Part shown: in pieces, positions 6,844 through 14,117 of the stretch
Numbering within the stretch: position 1 is the first letter of the stretch
How the letters are laid out: the number at the start of each line of letters is the position of its first letter
NCBI GenBank assembly: GCA_034440455.1
Contig: JAWXCB010000068.1
Span: 1 to 26,718, forward strand
Direction: 5' to 3'
Source: JAWXCB01 sp034440455
Lineage (GTDB): Bacteria; Bacteroidota; Bacteroidia; Chitinophagales; CAIOSU01
DNA: 26,718 nucleotides
Made by a program: the position numbers and the translations under genes
Notes under the pieces: model-generated
Told to the model about the DNA's origin: nothing
Databases searched by the model: none
Seen by the model: the letters and a program-made list of their open reading frames with translations, nothing else

Positions 6844-8202
6844 CTACTTGTTGACAAGTGTTTTTAACAACTCCCAATCCAATCCGTCAAAACTGCCTGA
6901 ACTCATCATTAGCAGGTTTGAGCCTTGCCAATGCAGAGATTGCAGCAATTCCACGAGTTTGTCTTTTTCAGTAATCACGATGACACTGTCCTTTCCAAAA
7001 GCAGCCTTTACTTGCTCTGGGGATAGATTAGGCATGCGCTTCATTTCCAGCGTGTGCTGGTTGTAATAAACAATAGGAACGTCTGCTTCGTCCATGCAGC
7101 CTGCATATTCTTTTAAAAATTCAAGATTCAGGCTGCTGAACGTATGCAACTCCATACACGCAACTAATTTGCGTTCGGGAAATTGTTCTTTCACCGCTGC
7201 AACTGTTGCTTTTAATTTAGAAGGCGAGTGTGCAAAGTCTTTAAACAAAGCGGAGTTTTCATTGTTGAAAACCGTTTCAAGTCTTTTTGATGCGCCTGTG
7301 AAATTTTCAATTGCCTTGAAAAAAAGAGGATTTGGAATTCCGAGTTGATTGCAAATCAGTCGCGCTCCTTCTAAGTTCTGTAGGTTGTGTTTTCCGAAAA
7401 TCTGCAACGGATATTCTTTGCCGGCAAAAATCATAACTGTTTCCCCATTGGTAATATCATAGCGGGGAGTAGAGTAGGAGACTTTTTTAAATTCCTTTCC
7501 AAATTCAGCTACAAGTTTCTTCAGGATTTCATCTTCATCATTATAAATCAGCACTCCGCCCTTTTCAATTGTTGCAATAAATTTTCGGAATTGATGTACA
7601 TAATCCTCAAAAGTCGGGAACACATTAATGTGGTCCCACGCAATGCCGCTGATGATTGCGATGTGCGGCTTGTAAAATAAAAACTTGGGGATTCTTTCAA
7701 GTGTGGACGAAAAATATTCATCGCCTTCCAGTACTGCGATTTTCGCTTCGTTGGTCAGTTTCACCATCAAATCAAATCCTTTGATGCGTGAACCAACTAA
7801 GTAATCGAAATCTTTTGCTACGGATTTCAGCACATGCAGCACCATCGAAGTAATCGTGGTCTTGCCGTGACTTCCGGCAATGACAATCCGTTTCTTGTCT
7901 TTTATTTGCTCATACGTATATGCAGGAAAGGAGTAGATAGGTATTCCTAATTCTTTTGCCTTCAACAGCTCGGGGTTATCTTCCTTCGCATGCATTCCAA
8001 GAATGACTGCTTGCAAGCCTGCATGAATTTTTTCAGGAAACCAACCGATTGCTTCGGGCAGTAATCCAGCTTCTGCAAGGTTGGATACGGCAGGTTCAAA
8101 AATCTCATCATCGGAGCCTGTAACATTATAATTTTTCTGTCGTAAACACAGCGCAAGATTGTGCATGACGCTGCCGCCAATGGCGATAAAGTGGATGTTC
8201 AT
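6844..8202 (-). CDS. mpl: UDP-N-acetylmuramate:L-Ala-gamma-D-Glu-meso-DAP ligase (Mpl)
   Basis: 452 residues from ATG 8202, where the Rossmann start MNIHFIAIGGSVMHNLAL fits; the frame runs 12 codons further up without a better start. It is a Mur ligase: GSHGKTTITSM is the ATP-binding P-loop (~110-120), LEGDEYFSS the second acidic motif, and WDHINVFPTFEDY the central-domain signature. DFAHSPSKLKATVAAVKEQFP, shown in parts DFAHSPSKLK and AVKEQFP, is the Mpl version of the C-terminal domain. Mpl attaches the recycled murein tripeptide to UDP-MurNAc in the cytoplasm, bypassing MurC, D and E. Length equals the family norm. The downstream lipoprotein starts 56 bases later. Upstream it is divergent from the small lipoprotein/ytxJ pair. 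Confidence 0.93.
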   Translation of the reverse strand: MNIHFIAIGGSVMHNLALCLRQKNYNVTGSDDEIFEPAVSNLAEAGLLPEAIGWFPEKIHAGLQAVILGMHAKEDNPELLKAKELGIPIYSFPAYTYEQIKDKKRIVIAGSHGKTTITSMVLHVLKSVAKDFDYLVGSRIKGFDLMVKLTNEAKIAVLEGDEYFSSTLERIPKFLFYKPHIAIISGIAWDHINVFPTFEDYVHQFRKFIATIEKGGVLIYNDEDEILKKLVAEFGKEFKKVSYSTPRYDITNGETVMIFAGKEYPLQIFGKHNLQNLEGARLICNQLGIPNPLFFKAIENFTGASKRLETVFNNENSALFKDFAHSPSKLKATVAAVKEQFPERKLVACMELHTFSSLNLEFLKEYAGCMDEADVPIVYYNQHTLEMKRMPNLSPEQVKAAFGKDSVIVITEKDKLVELLQSLHWQGSNLLMMSSGSFDGLDWELLKTLVNK

Positions 8203-8227
8203 GACACAATGATGGAAAAAATTAACG

Positions 8228-8235
8228 TACTTTTG
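8228..8235 (+). promoter_or_regulatory. Possible -7 element for the small lipoprotein/ytxJ unit
   Basis: TACTTTTG matches TAnnTTTG and lies about 70 bases before the ATG at 8304, in the divergent gap after the mpl start. No clear -33 TTG was seen at the usual distance, so confidence is low. Confidence 0.25.
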
Positions 8236-8303
8236 CACGATTCTTTTTCAAATGTGCGTTAATAAGATTGTAAACGCATTTTTTAACACATAAAATCAGA
8301 ACA

Positions 8304-8447
8304 ATGAAGAAGACCCTGTCAAAGAAAACCGCGCTTGTAACCGTATTAGGAATCGTAATCCTCAGCTTTACTTCCTGTGCAAGGGAAGGTTGCCCTGGCA
8401 TGATTACTAAGGAGAATCCGAAGCCTGCGCAGGAAAAGTGCATGTAA
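8304..8447 (+). CDS. Small cysteine-containing lipoprotein (47 aa)
   Basis: ATG 8304 to TAA 8445-8447 encodes 47 residues: MKKTLSKKTALVTVLGIVIL then SFTSCAREGCPGMITKENPK and a short tail ending KCM. The positive N-terminus, hydrophobic core and SFTSC lipobox (Cys24) mark a lipoprotein whose mature part is only ~24 residues with three cysteines (C24 lipidated, plus CPG and the penultimate Cys). It stops three bases before the ytxJ ATG, so the two are surely co-transcribed. Function is unknown. The small size, coupling to a thiol-redox gene and paired cysteines suggest, as inference, an envelope thiol or metal role. It is easily missed by annotation length cut-offs. Confidence 0.75.
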   Translation: MKKTLSKKTALVTVLGIVILSFTSCAREGCPGMITKENPKPAQEKCM

Positions 8448-8450
8448 TTC

Positions 8451-8795
8451 ATGCGCTGGAAACAGTTGACAACGGCTGACACATTCAGCCGGTTGTTACA
8501 GGATTCATTTCATTTCCCCGTCATCATCTTTAAGCACAGCACACGCTGTGCGACAAGTTCGGTGGCGCTCAGCAGAATTGAGCGCGACCGGAAAGATGCA
8601 CACGGGGAAATTGAGTTTTATTACCTCGATGTGATTCAATACCGTGAATTATCCCGAAGCATAGCCGAACAACTTGAAGTTCCGCATCAATCTCCACAAA
8701 TGTTGCTGATAAAAGACGGGAAGTGCCTTTATCATTCTTCGCATCTTTTCATTTCTTTGGATGAAGCGGCAAGAACTTTAGCAAAAGCCGCATAA
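8451..8795 (+). CDS. ytxJ: Bacillithiol-system redox protein YtxJ
   Basis: 114 residues with a thioredoxin-like layout: an N-terminal helix, strand FPVIIFKHSTRCATSS, a helix, strand IEFYYLDVIQYRELSRSIAE, then VPHQSPQMLLIKDGKCLYHS with the cis-Pro region, and a final helix. The FKHSTRCxxSS motif, with a single active-site cysteine (Cys33), is diagnostic of the YtxJ family, which co-occurs with bacillithiol biosynthesis and is thought to act as a bacilliredoxin-like monothiol protein in the cytoplasm. The organism therefore probably makes bacillithiol; the bshABC genes are not in this window. The gene follows the small lipoprotein by three bases. The next gene, ppa, starts 56 bases later. Confidence 0.85.
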   Translation: MRWKQLTTADTFSRLLQDSFHFPVIIFKHSTRCATSSVALSRIERDRKDAHGEIEFYYLDVIQYRELSRSIAEQLEVPHQSPQMLLIKDGKCLYHSSHLFISLDEAARTLAKAA

Positions 8796-8851
8796 AATTC
8801 AGTTTCTCACTTCCTGATTTCCGATGTTTGCATTCTAAAATCATATCAACG

Positions 8852-9388
8852 ATGTCCCATCCCTGGCACGATGTTTCTCCCGGAGAGAATCTTCCCAAAA
8901 TTGTTACCGCCCTCATTGAAATTCCGCGAGGCAGCAAAGGAAAATATGAAGTAGATAAACCAAGCGGACTTATCAAACTCGACCGTGCTCTCTATTCATC
9001 TGTGCATTATCCCGCGAATTATGGTTTCATTCCCCAGACATACGCGGGCGATAATGATCCGTTAGATATTTTGGTCATTTCACAAATTGAACTACCACAG
9101 CTTTGCCTTGTGGAAGCTAAAGTGATTGGCGTGATGCGCATGAAAGACAAAGACGAGGTGGACGACAAGATAATTGCTGTAGCTCAACAAGATATTGCAG
9201 TGAATCATATCAACTCGCTGGAGGAACTGCCTCCGCACACTACCATTGAGATTAAAAGATTTTTTCAGGATTACAAGATTCTGGAAAACCGGAAGATTGA
9301 AGTAGAAGAGTTTTTCGGGAAAGAGAAAGCCTATGAAATCATCATGGAGAGCATTGAATTTTACAAGAAAAAATTTGGTAACAAATAG
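8852..9388 (+). CDS. ppa: Inorganic pyrophosphatase, soluble family I
   Basis: 178 residues from ATG 8852 (MSHPWHDVSPGE); an upstream in-frame TTG at 8828 is less likely. Family I marks are all present: IEIPRGSKGKYEVDK with the active-site Glu and Lys, DRALYSSVHYPANYGFIPQT, and the signature GDNDPLDILV with the metal-binding aspartates (~67-72). MKDKDEVDDKIIAV carries further metal ligands, and HFFxDYK-like RFFQDYKILE follows. The enzyme hydrolyses pyrophosphate to two phosphates in the cytoplasm, pulling biosynthetic reactions forward. Length is normal for bacterial hexameric enzymes. It sits in the same direction as ytxJ and the isomerase gene but a promoter-like site separates it from the latter. 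Confidence 0.95.
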   Translation: MSHPWHDVSPGENLPKIVTALIEIPRGSKGKYEVDKPSGLIKLDRALYSSVHYPANYGFIPQTYAGDNDPLDILVISQIELPQLCLVEAKVIGVMRMKDKDEVDDKIIAVAQQDIAVNHINSLEELPPHTTIEIKRFFQDYKILENRKIEVEEFFGKEKAYEIIMESIEFYKKKFGNK

Positions 9389-9402
9389 CAGAGGTATCTT
9401 TG
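9375..9402 (+). promoter_or_regulatory. Bacteroidota-type promoter for the isomerase gene
   Basis: TTG at 9375-9377, a 17-base spacer and TATCTTTG at 9395-9402 (exact TAnnTTTG) lie immediately before the ATG at 9419, giving a very short leader. It overlaps the last codons of ppa. Confidence 0.5.
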
Positions 9403-9418
9403 CTCGAAATTTATTAGC

Positions 9419-10408
9419 ATGACAATGGATCAACTTATCGCGGGCTTTTCGAATCAATTGCGTGAAGCAATCACTATCGGCAAGGGCGCTCAACTCACTC
9501 CTCATAATTTTCCCATTTCAAACATCGTAGTTACGGGGTTGGGTGGCTCCGGCATTGGGGGTGATTTGGTGAATGAATTTATTGCAGATGAATTGCGCAT
9601 CCCGTTTGCGGTGAACAAGGATTATTTCCTGCCTTCTTATGTCAATAAGAATTCGCTCGTCATTGTCTCTTCCTATTCCGGCAATACCGAAGAAACGTTG
9701 AATGCCTTACAGATTGCGCTCAACAGAAAGTCGAAGATTGTGTGCGTGAGTTCGGGCGGCAAGATTATCCAGATTGCGAAGGAGAAAGGACTGGACCACA
9801 TCCTCGTACCCGGTGGAAATCCGCCACGCGCTTCGTTGGGTTATTCATTCGTGCAGCAGTTGTTTGCGTTGCATTATCTTGGTATTATCCCCAACCAGTT
9901 TGAGCAGGAATTGAAGAACGCCATCGCGTTGCTTGATGCAAACCAAACTGCTATTCGTGAAGAAGCGAAGAAAGTTGCTGTGCAACTCGACAACAAGATT
10001 CCGATTATTTACACAACTACTCCGATGGCTTCTGTTGCTGTGCGCTTCCGTCAGCAAATCAATGAAAATGGAAAGATGCTCTGCTGGCATCATGTGGTTC
10101 CTGAAATGAATCACAATGAGTTGGTAGGCTGGCGCAAAAAGAGCAGCGACTGGGCGGTGGTGTTCCTGCGCAATGAAAACGATTATTCACGCAACAACCA
10201 GCGCATCGCAATCAATAAGGAAATCATCAGTCAATATTGCGACACCATCATTGATATTAACTCAAAAGGCAATTCGCATATAGAGCGAGCGCTGTATCTC
10301 ATTCACCTCACGGATTGGGTTTCCTTCTTCCTTGCAGAACAACAGAAGTTGGATGCCACGGAGGTGAAAGTGATTGATTTTTTAAAGAACTCTTTGGCGA
10401 ACGTGTAA
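9419..10408 (+). CDS. Bifunctional phosphoglucose/phosphomannose isomerase
   Basis: 329 residues. The first SIS domain is clear: IVVTGLGGSGIGGDLVNEF (~36-54), SYSGNTEETLNAL (~86-97) and VPGGNPPRASLGYSFVQQ. The second half has ENGKMLCWHHVVPEMNHNEL, where the EMNHNE segment carries the catalytic Glu and His typical of the archaeal/bacterial PGI/PMI family, then SKGNSHIERALYLIHLTDWV. The family interconverts fructose-6-P with glucose-6-P and mannose-6-P, linking glycolysis to nucleotide-sugar and glycan synthesis. Length (~330) matches this short family and not classical PGI (~550). The ATG at 9419 is preceded by an apparent promoter; a second ATG lies two codons on. A dyad repeat follows its stop. 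Confidence 0.9.
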   Translation: MTMDQLIAGFSNQLREAITIGKGAQLTPHNFPISNIVVTGLGGSGIGGDLVNEFIADELRIPFAVNKDYFLPSYVNKNSLVIVSSYSGNTEETLNALQIALNRKSKIVCVSSGGKIIQIAKEKGLDHILVPGGNPPRASLGYSFVQQLFALHYLGIIPNQFEQELKNAIALLDANQTAIREEAKKVAVQLDNKIPIIYTTTPMASVAVRFRQQINENGKMLCWHHVVPEMNHNELVGWRKKSSDWAVVFLRNENDYSRNNQRIAINKEIISQYCDTIIDINSKGNSHIERALYLIHLTDWVSFFLAEQQKLDATEVKVIDFLKNSLANV

Positions 10409-10409
10409 T

Positions 10410-10494
10410 CGTCCTGTTGAGCGCAGCGAAACATCTCACACTTAGTTAGGAGATTCTTCGCCCCGCTAAAAGCAAAGGGGACTCAGTAATGACG
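10410..10494. repeat. Intergenic dyad repeat, family A copy 1
   Basis: The gap between the isomerase and lipB is filled by an imperfect inverted repeat. CGTCCTGTTGAGCG at the left pairs with CTCAGTAATGACG at the right, and internally AACATCTC faces GAGATTCTTCG. The same pattern recurs at 12889-12968, so this is a dispersed intergenic element of the 'GTCATnCTGAGC...GAAnnATCTC' type. It could fold as RNA and act as a weak terminator for the isomerase transcript. Confidence 0.7.
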
Positions 10495-10514
10495 ACTATC
10501 TTTATACTTCAACT

Positions 10515-11240
10515 GTGCAACACATAATCTTCCACGACCTCGGTTTAATTGCTTACAAGCAAGCCTGGGATTATCAGGAAAATTTGTTCAATGAAATCAT
10601 TGCGCAAAAACTGCACAACCGCGACACAACTCCAAACTCTAAACTTCAAACTTCAAACTATTTAATCTTCTGCGAACACCCGCCAGTTATCACCCTCGGT
10701 AAAACAGGCAAGGACAACAACCTGCTGATGAGCGAAGCATGGCTGAAGCAAAAGGGAATTGATTTCTACCACATCAATCGCGGGGGCGACATCACGTTTC
10801 ATGGACCGGAACAAATCGTGGGATACCCGATTCTCAACCTTGATAATTTTTTCACCGACATTCATAAATACCTGCGGCTGCTGGAAGAAGTGATTATTCT
10901 CACGCTTGCCGAATATGGCATCAAAGGCGAGCGCATCGCAAAAGCAACCGGTGTTTGGATGGACGCAGCTATTCCAGGAAAAGAGCGAAAGATTTGCGCG
11001 ATGGGCATTAAATGCAGCCGCTGGGTTACCATGCACGGCTTTGCGCTGAATGTGAACACGGATCTTTCCTATTTCAACTATATCGTGCCCTGCGGTCTCA
11101 CCGGCAAGCAGGTTACCTCCCTTGAAAAAGAGTTGGGAACGAAAATCCCCCTGGAAGATGTTAAAGAGAAGTTAAAAAGCCACTTTGAACAACTTTTCAG
11201 TGCGCAACTCGTCCTTAATAATGCCGAAGTTGTAAAATGA
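10515..11240 (+). CDS. lipB: Lipoyl(octanoyl) transferase LipB
   Basis: 241 residues from GTG 10515; no in-frame ATG precedes it before a stop, and the first downstream ATG would remove conserved sequence. LipB moves octanoate from acyl-carrier protein to lipoyl domains of 2-oxoacid dehydrogenases and the glycine cleavage H protein. Visible motifs: EHPPVITLGKTG (~54-65), HINRGGDITFHGPEQIVGYP (~87-105), KICAMGIKCSRWVTMHGFAL with the catalytic Lys (~166), and IVPCGLTGKQVTSL with the catalytic Cys (~193). The stretch at residues ~38-49 (TTPNSKLQTSNY) is an insertion not expected in the family and is encoded by a 7-base tandem repeat (10630-10657). The gene lies between two dyad repeats and is likely a single-gene unit; a weak TATCTTTA sits at 10497-10504. 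Confidence 0.93.
   Translation: MQHIIFHDLGLIAYKQAWDYQENLFNEIIAQKLHNRDTTPNSKLQTSNYLIFCEHPPVITLGKTGKDNNLLMSEAWLKQKGIDFYHINRGGDITFHGPEQIVGYPILNLDNFFTDIHKYLRLLEEVIILTLAEYGIKGERIAKATGVWMDAAIPGKERKICAMGIKCSRWVTMHGFALNVNTDLSYFNYIVPCGLTGKQVTSLEKELGTKIPLEDVKEKLKSHFEQLFSAQLVLNNAEVVK
10630..10657 (+). repeat. Four 7-base tandem repeats inside lipB
   Basis: CTCCAAA, CTCTAAA, CTTCAAA, CTTCAAA stand head to tail (10630-10636, 10637-10643, 10644-10650, 10651-10657) inside the coding sequence. Because 7 is not a multiple of 3, gain or loss of one unit would shift the lipB frame. The repeat encodes most of a loop absent from typical LipB. Confidence 0.85.
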
Positions 11241-11244
11241 TTCA

Positions 11245-11301
11245 ACCGCAAAGACACAAAGGAGCAAAGTTTTTCACCTCGCGTTTCTGCGCCTTTGCGG
11301 T
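11245..11301. repeat. Intergenic dyad repeat, family B
   Basis: ACCGCAAAGACACAAAGG at the left faces CGTTTCTGCGCCTTTGCGGT at the right; the reverse complement of the latter is ACCGCAAAGGCGCAGAAACG. With GCAAAG-type words between, this fills the whole gap between lipB and the next gene. It belongs to the 'CGCAAAG...CTTTGCG' type of dispersed intergenic repeat that I recall from many bacterial genomes; only one copy is seen here. Confidence 0.65.
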
Positions 11302-11319
11302 GCAACAAGAACAAACGAA

Positions 11320-11721
11320 ATGATTAAAGACATCCCGTTTAACAAAGTAGAAGACATCGCAGTAGCCGTAGCCCCAAGCACGGAAGGCGACAATGCAGAG
11401 TGGGTAGTATATCTCGTGAACATGAAAGACCGCCCGATTGATAGCGTGCTCATTAACTCAAAAGGCTATGGCACGGTGGAGGGCAAAGAAGTGAAGACAT
11501 CTTCCCTGCGCCAGTTTTTCGACAAGATTGAGGGGCGCGACTTCGTGCAAATCGAAATACTCCCCGAACAGCTCATCGGGCTTTCCAACCAATTTTGGGT
11601 CAGCTTTTGGCAAGACGGCATCCTCTACGACAAGCAATACATCTTCGTCACCGAAAGCCTCGTGAAGGATAACCTCATCAACATCCCCGTGCTGAATAGG
11701 AGAGGGGTAATGATTAAGTAA
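11320..11721 (+). CDS. Conserved hypothetical protein of Bacteroidota
   Basis: 133 residues, no signal peptide or membrane segment. The sequence is MIKDIPFNKVEDIAVAVAPS, EWVVYLVNMKDRPIDSVLI, SKGYGTVEGKEVKTSSLRQF, DFVQIEILPEQL, FWVSFWQDGILYDKQYIFV, and ends NIPVLNRRGVMIK. It reads as a beta-sandwich of alternating strands. Proteins with this pattern (KVEDVA..., SRGYG..., VKTSTLRHFF, IPLLNKKGVMIR) occur throughout Bacteroidota; I recall some being labelled as phenylalanyl-tRNA synthetase-related, but nothing here resembles a synthetase catalytic motif. Function unknown. It has its own intergenic flanks, both filled by repeats, and probably shares no transcript logic with its neighbours. Confidence 0.75.
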   Translation: MIKDIPFNKVEDIAVAVAPSTEGDNAEWVVYLVNMKDRPIDSVLINSKGYGTVEGKEVKTSSLRQFFDKIEGRDFVQIEILPEQLIGLSNQFWVSFWQDGILYDKQYIFVTESLVKDNLINIPVLNRRGVMIK

Positions 11722-11806
11722 ATTTGATGATTTGGTAATTTGTTGATTCGCTGATGAAAAGCCAGCAACATCACCAAATCATCAAATTACCGAATCATCG
11801 AATCAG
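11722..11806. repeat. Intergenic dyad repeat, family C
   Basis: Directly after the stop codon, ATTTGATGATTTGGTAATTT (11722-11741) continues into GTTGATTCGCTGATG. It is mirrored by CATCACCAAATCATCAAATT (11769-11788) and ACCGAATCATCGAATCAG. The arms share 10-12 base words built from GATTTGGTGATTT-like units and can form a long AT-rich hairpin. It may terminate the upstream gene. Confidence 0.75.
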
Positions 11807-11807
11807 C

Positions 11808-11815
11808 TAACTTTG
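11808..11815 (+). promoter_or_regulatory. Possible -7 element for the pseudouridine synthase
   Basis: TAACTTTG fits TAnnTTTG and lies only four bases before the ATG at 11820, which would give an almost leaderless mRNA. No good -33 TTG is visible within the repeat upstream, so the call is weak. Confidence 0.25.
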
Positions 11816-11819
11816 CAGC

Positions 11820-12860
11820 ATGATGGAAGAGCAGGCACTGGAAAACGATATTAAAGACGACCTCTACGAGCATTACCGCTTTGTGGTGGATAAGGGGCAG
11901 GAGCAACTGCGCATTGATAAATACCTGCTGAACCGCATTGAAGCCATCAGCCGTAATAAAATTCAGAATGCCGCCCTTGCCGAATCCATCCTGGTGAATG
12001 GCAAGGCGGTGAAGTCGAACTACAAGGTGAAGCCGCTGGATGTAATCACCATTGTGTTTGGCACACCACTGCACGAAATGAAATCGGAGCCGGAAAACAT
12101 TCCGCTCGAAATCGTTTATGAAGATGAGCATCTGGTGGTGATTAATAAGCAGGCGGGCTTGGTGGTGCATCCGGCACCGGGAAATTACACGGGCACGCTG
12201 GTAAATGCGCTGCTCTATCATTTCAAAAATCTTCCAACGGGAAAAGACGTTACCCGCCCGGGCTTAGTGCATCGTTTGGATAAAGACACTTCGGGGCTGA
12301 TGGTGGTGGCGAAAGAGGAAATGGCGCTTACGCATCTTGCAAAACAATTCTTTAAGCGCGATATTCAGCGCAACTATTCTGCGCTGGTGTGGGGTGATTT
12401 TGATGAGGACAGCGGCACAATTGAAGCGAACATCGGGCGCAACCTGCGCTTTCGCAAAATGATGGATGTGTTTCCTGAAGGCGACCACGGCAAGGAAGCC
12501 ATCACCCATTACAAAGTGCTTGAACGCTTTGGCTATGTAACGCTGCTTGATGTGAAACTGGAGACAGGGCGCACACATCAAATCCGCGTACACATGATGC
12601 ACAAGAGGCATCCGCTGTTTAATGATGAAACGTATGGTGGCGACAGAATTGTGAAGGGTACGATTTATACCAAATACAAGCAGTATGTAGATAATTGCTT
12701 TTCTATTCTTCCACGACAAGCATTGCATGCGCGAACGCTGGGATTCACGCATCCGGCAACGAAGAAGAAACTTCTCTTTGAATCGCAACTGCCCGCTGAT
12801 TTTGAGAAATTAGTTGAAAAATGGCGCGGGTATTTTAATTATTCGCTTACGGAGCGGTAG
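11820..12860 (+). CDS. rluD: RluA-family 23S rRNA pseudouridine synthase, RluD-like
   Basis: 346 residues; two adjacent ATGs (11820, 11823) are possible starts. An N-terminal acidic extension precedes an S4 RNA-binding domain (~28-85: QEQLRIDKYLLNRI ... SILVNGKAVKSNYKVK). The catalytic domain has LEIVYEDEHLVVINKQAGLV, HPAPGNYTGTLVNALL, and the motif HRLDKDTSGLMVVAK with the catalytic Asp154, then GRTHQIRVHM and RQALHARTLGF. Together this is the RluC/RluD branch of the RluA family, which converts uridines of 23S rRNA to pseudouridine; the NALL/HPAPG version favours RluD. It is flanked by repeats A and C and so is probably monocistronic. Confidence 0.92.
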   Translation: MMEEQALENDIKDDLYEHYRFVVDKGQEQLRIDKYLLNRIEAISRNKIQNAALAESILVNGKAVKSNYKVKPLDVITIVFGTPLHEMKSEPENIPLEIVYEDEHLVVINKQAGLVVHPAPGNYTGTLVNALLYHFKNLPTGKDVTRPGLVHRLDKDTSGLMVVAKEEMALTHLAKQFFKRDIQRNYSALVWGDFDEDSGTIEANIGRNLRFRKMMDVFPEGDHGKEAITHYKVLERFGYVTLLDVKLETGRTHQIRVHMMHKRHPLFNDETYGGDRIVKGTIYTKYKQYVDNCFSILPRQALHARTLGFTHPATKKKLLFESQLPADFEKLVEKWRGYFNYSLTER

Positions 12861-12888
12861 TGGAGGGGAAGGGGAGTGTCTTGGCTTA

Positions 12889-12968
12889 GTCATGCTGAGT
12901 GAAACAAAGCATCTCAACGGTCAGAAAGTCTGAGATTCTTCGTTGCGTATGACTCCGCTCAGAATGAC
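12889..12968. repeat. Intergenic dyad repeat, family A copy 2
   Basis: GTCATGCTGAG (12889-12899) pairs with CTCAGAATGAC (12958-12968). Internally AAAGCATCTC faces GAGATTCTTCG. It shares this layout and most of its bases with 10410-10494. It lies between the pseudouridine synthase and glycosyltransferase genes; the rest of this 204-base gap holds nothing clear. Confidence 0.75.
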
Positions 12969-13064
12969 GAACTATTCAAACGAATGCACTACCAAGATTT
13001 TCCATTCTAAATTCCCTTTGATTTATCTTAGCGCGGTTTTTAAAAATAGCCCTCATTCAAATTT

Positions 13065-14099
13065 GTGAAAGCATCTCCCCGGGTTGACGTAGTTGTGCTA
13101 AACTACAATGGCAGGAAGTTTTTAGATGATTGCTTTCAGTCGTTGAGGCAAACGGATTATTCCAACTTTAAAGTTTATCTGCTCGATAATGGTTCTACTG
13201 AAGATGATGCAGGCTATGTGCGCCAGCATTATCCTGAAGTGGAAGTGCTGCGCATCGAAATTAATCAGGGCTTTTGCGCAGCTTACAACATCGGCTTTAA
13301 ATTGTGCAACGGAAAATATTTCGTGTGTTTGAATAATGATGTAAAGGTGAAGCCCGACTGGCTCGCGCCCCTCGTGCAGCTTGCCGAAAGCGATGAGCGC
13401 ATTGCTGCTGTGCAGCCTAAACTACTTTACTTTTTTGATGAGCGTCAGTTTGAATATGCCGGGGCATCAGGCGGCATGATTGACCATTACGGGTTTCCGT
13501 TTGCGCGTGGAAGAATGTTCACCACGATGGAAGAAGATACGGGGCAATATGATGACAGCGCAGATATTTTTTGGGCAACGGGCGCAGCGTTGTTCCTCCG
13601 CAAGAGCGCGGTGGAAATGATAGGCGGTTTTGATGAAACGATTGTGTATCACATGGATGAAATTGATTTATGCTGGCGGTTTCATTTGATAGGCTATACA
13701 TGCAGGGTGGCTCCGCAAAGTGTGGTGCTGCATGTGGGCGGGGGCACAATCATTACCGATAGTTTCAAAAAAATGTATTGGAATCATCGCAACTCTATTT
13801 ACCTGATGCTGAAAAATTTCAGCTTCTATCATGCGCTCACCAAAACAGCGGTGCATGTATTGTTTGATTATGTTGCGGTGGCGCAAAGTATCGTTACGCT
13901 AAAATTCACACGAGCAAAAGCCGTCTTAGCCGCGCACTTCTGGATTGTTTCTCACCTGCCGCTGATACTGAAAAACAGAAGCCTCGTTCAGGCTGCAAGA
14001 AAAACAAAGGATGAGGATATTCTGCGGATGATGTTTCGCAAGAGCATCGTTGTGCAATATTTTCTTTTCAAGAGGAAAAAGTATTCGCAGTTGAGTTAG
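13065..14099 (+). CDS. Family 2 glycosyltransferase
   Basis: 344 residues from GTG 13065; the conserved strand RVDVVVLNYNGRKFLDDC follows within six residues, so a start further downstream would truncate the fold. GT-A fold marks: VYLLDNGSTEDDAGYV (~38-52), INQGFCAAYNIGF (~66-78), the DXD-equivalent LNNDVKVKPDWL (~89-100), IFWATGAALFLRKSAVEMIG, GGFDETIVYHMDEIDLCWRF with the catalytic Asp region (~192-211) and HVGGGTI. This is the rhamnosyltransferase/WcaE-like branch of GT2 that uses nucleotide sugars to build cell-surface glycans at the inner face of the membrane. The C-terminal ~90 residues are amphipathic and basic (KNFSFYHALTKTAVH, FKRKKYSQLS), suiting membrane association. It is convergent with the giant protease gene, 18 bases apart. 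Sugar specificity cannot be read. Confidence 0.9.
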   Translation: MKASPRVDVVVLNYNGRKFLDDCFQSLRQTDYSNFKVYLLDNGSTEDDAGYVRQHYPEVEVLRIEINQGFCAAYNIGFKLCNGKYFVCLNNDVKVKPDWLAPLVQLAESDERIAAVQPKLLYFFDERQFEYAGASGGMIDHYGFPFARGRMFTTMEEDTGQYDDSADIFWATGAALFLRKSAVEMIGGFDETIVYHMDEIDLCWRFHLIGYTCRVAPQSVVLHVGGGTIITDSFKKMYWNHRNSIYLMLKNFSFYHALTKTAVHVLFDYVAVAQSIVTLKFTRAKAVLAAHFWIVSHLPLILKNRSLVQAARKTKDEDILRMMFRKSIVVQYFLFKRKKYSQLS

Positions 14100-14117
14100 C
14101 CGCAGCGATGGGTTGGT

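Noticed and set aside
6788..6877. Longer N-terminus for the tandem-domain lipoprotein
   Set aside because: It would overlap the mpl 3' end and bury the lipoprotein signal; ATG 6787 places the lipobox correctly.
8222..8482. Minus-strand open frame of 86 codons upstream of mpl
   Set aside because: It overlaps the small lipoprotein coding sequence on the other strand, which has a clear lipobox and operon spacing; the minus frame has no such marks.
11787..12788. Long minus-strand open frames (144 and 174 codons)
   Set aside because: They are antisense to the RluD-like gene, whose S4 and HRLDKDTSGLM motifs are certain.
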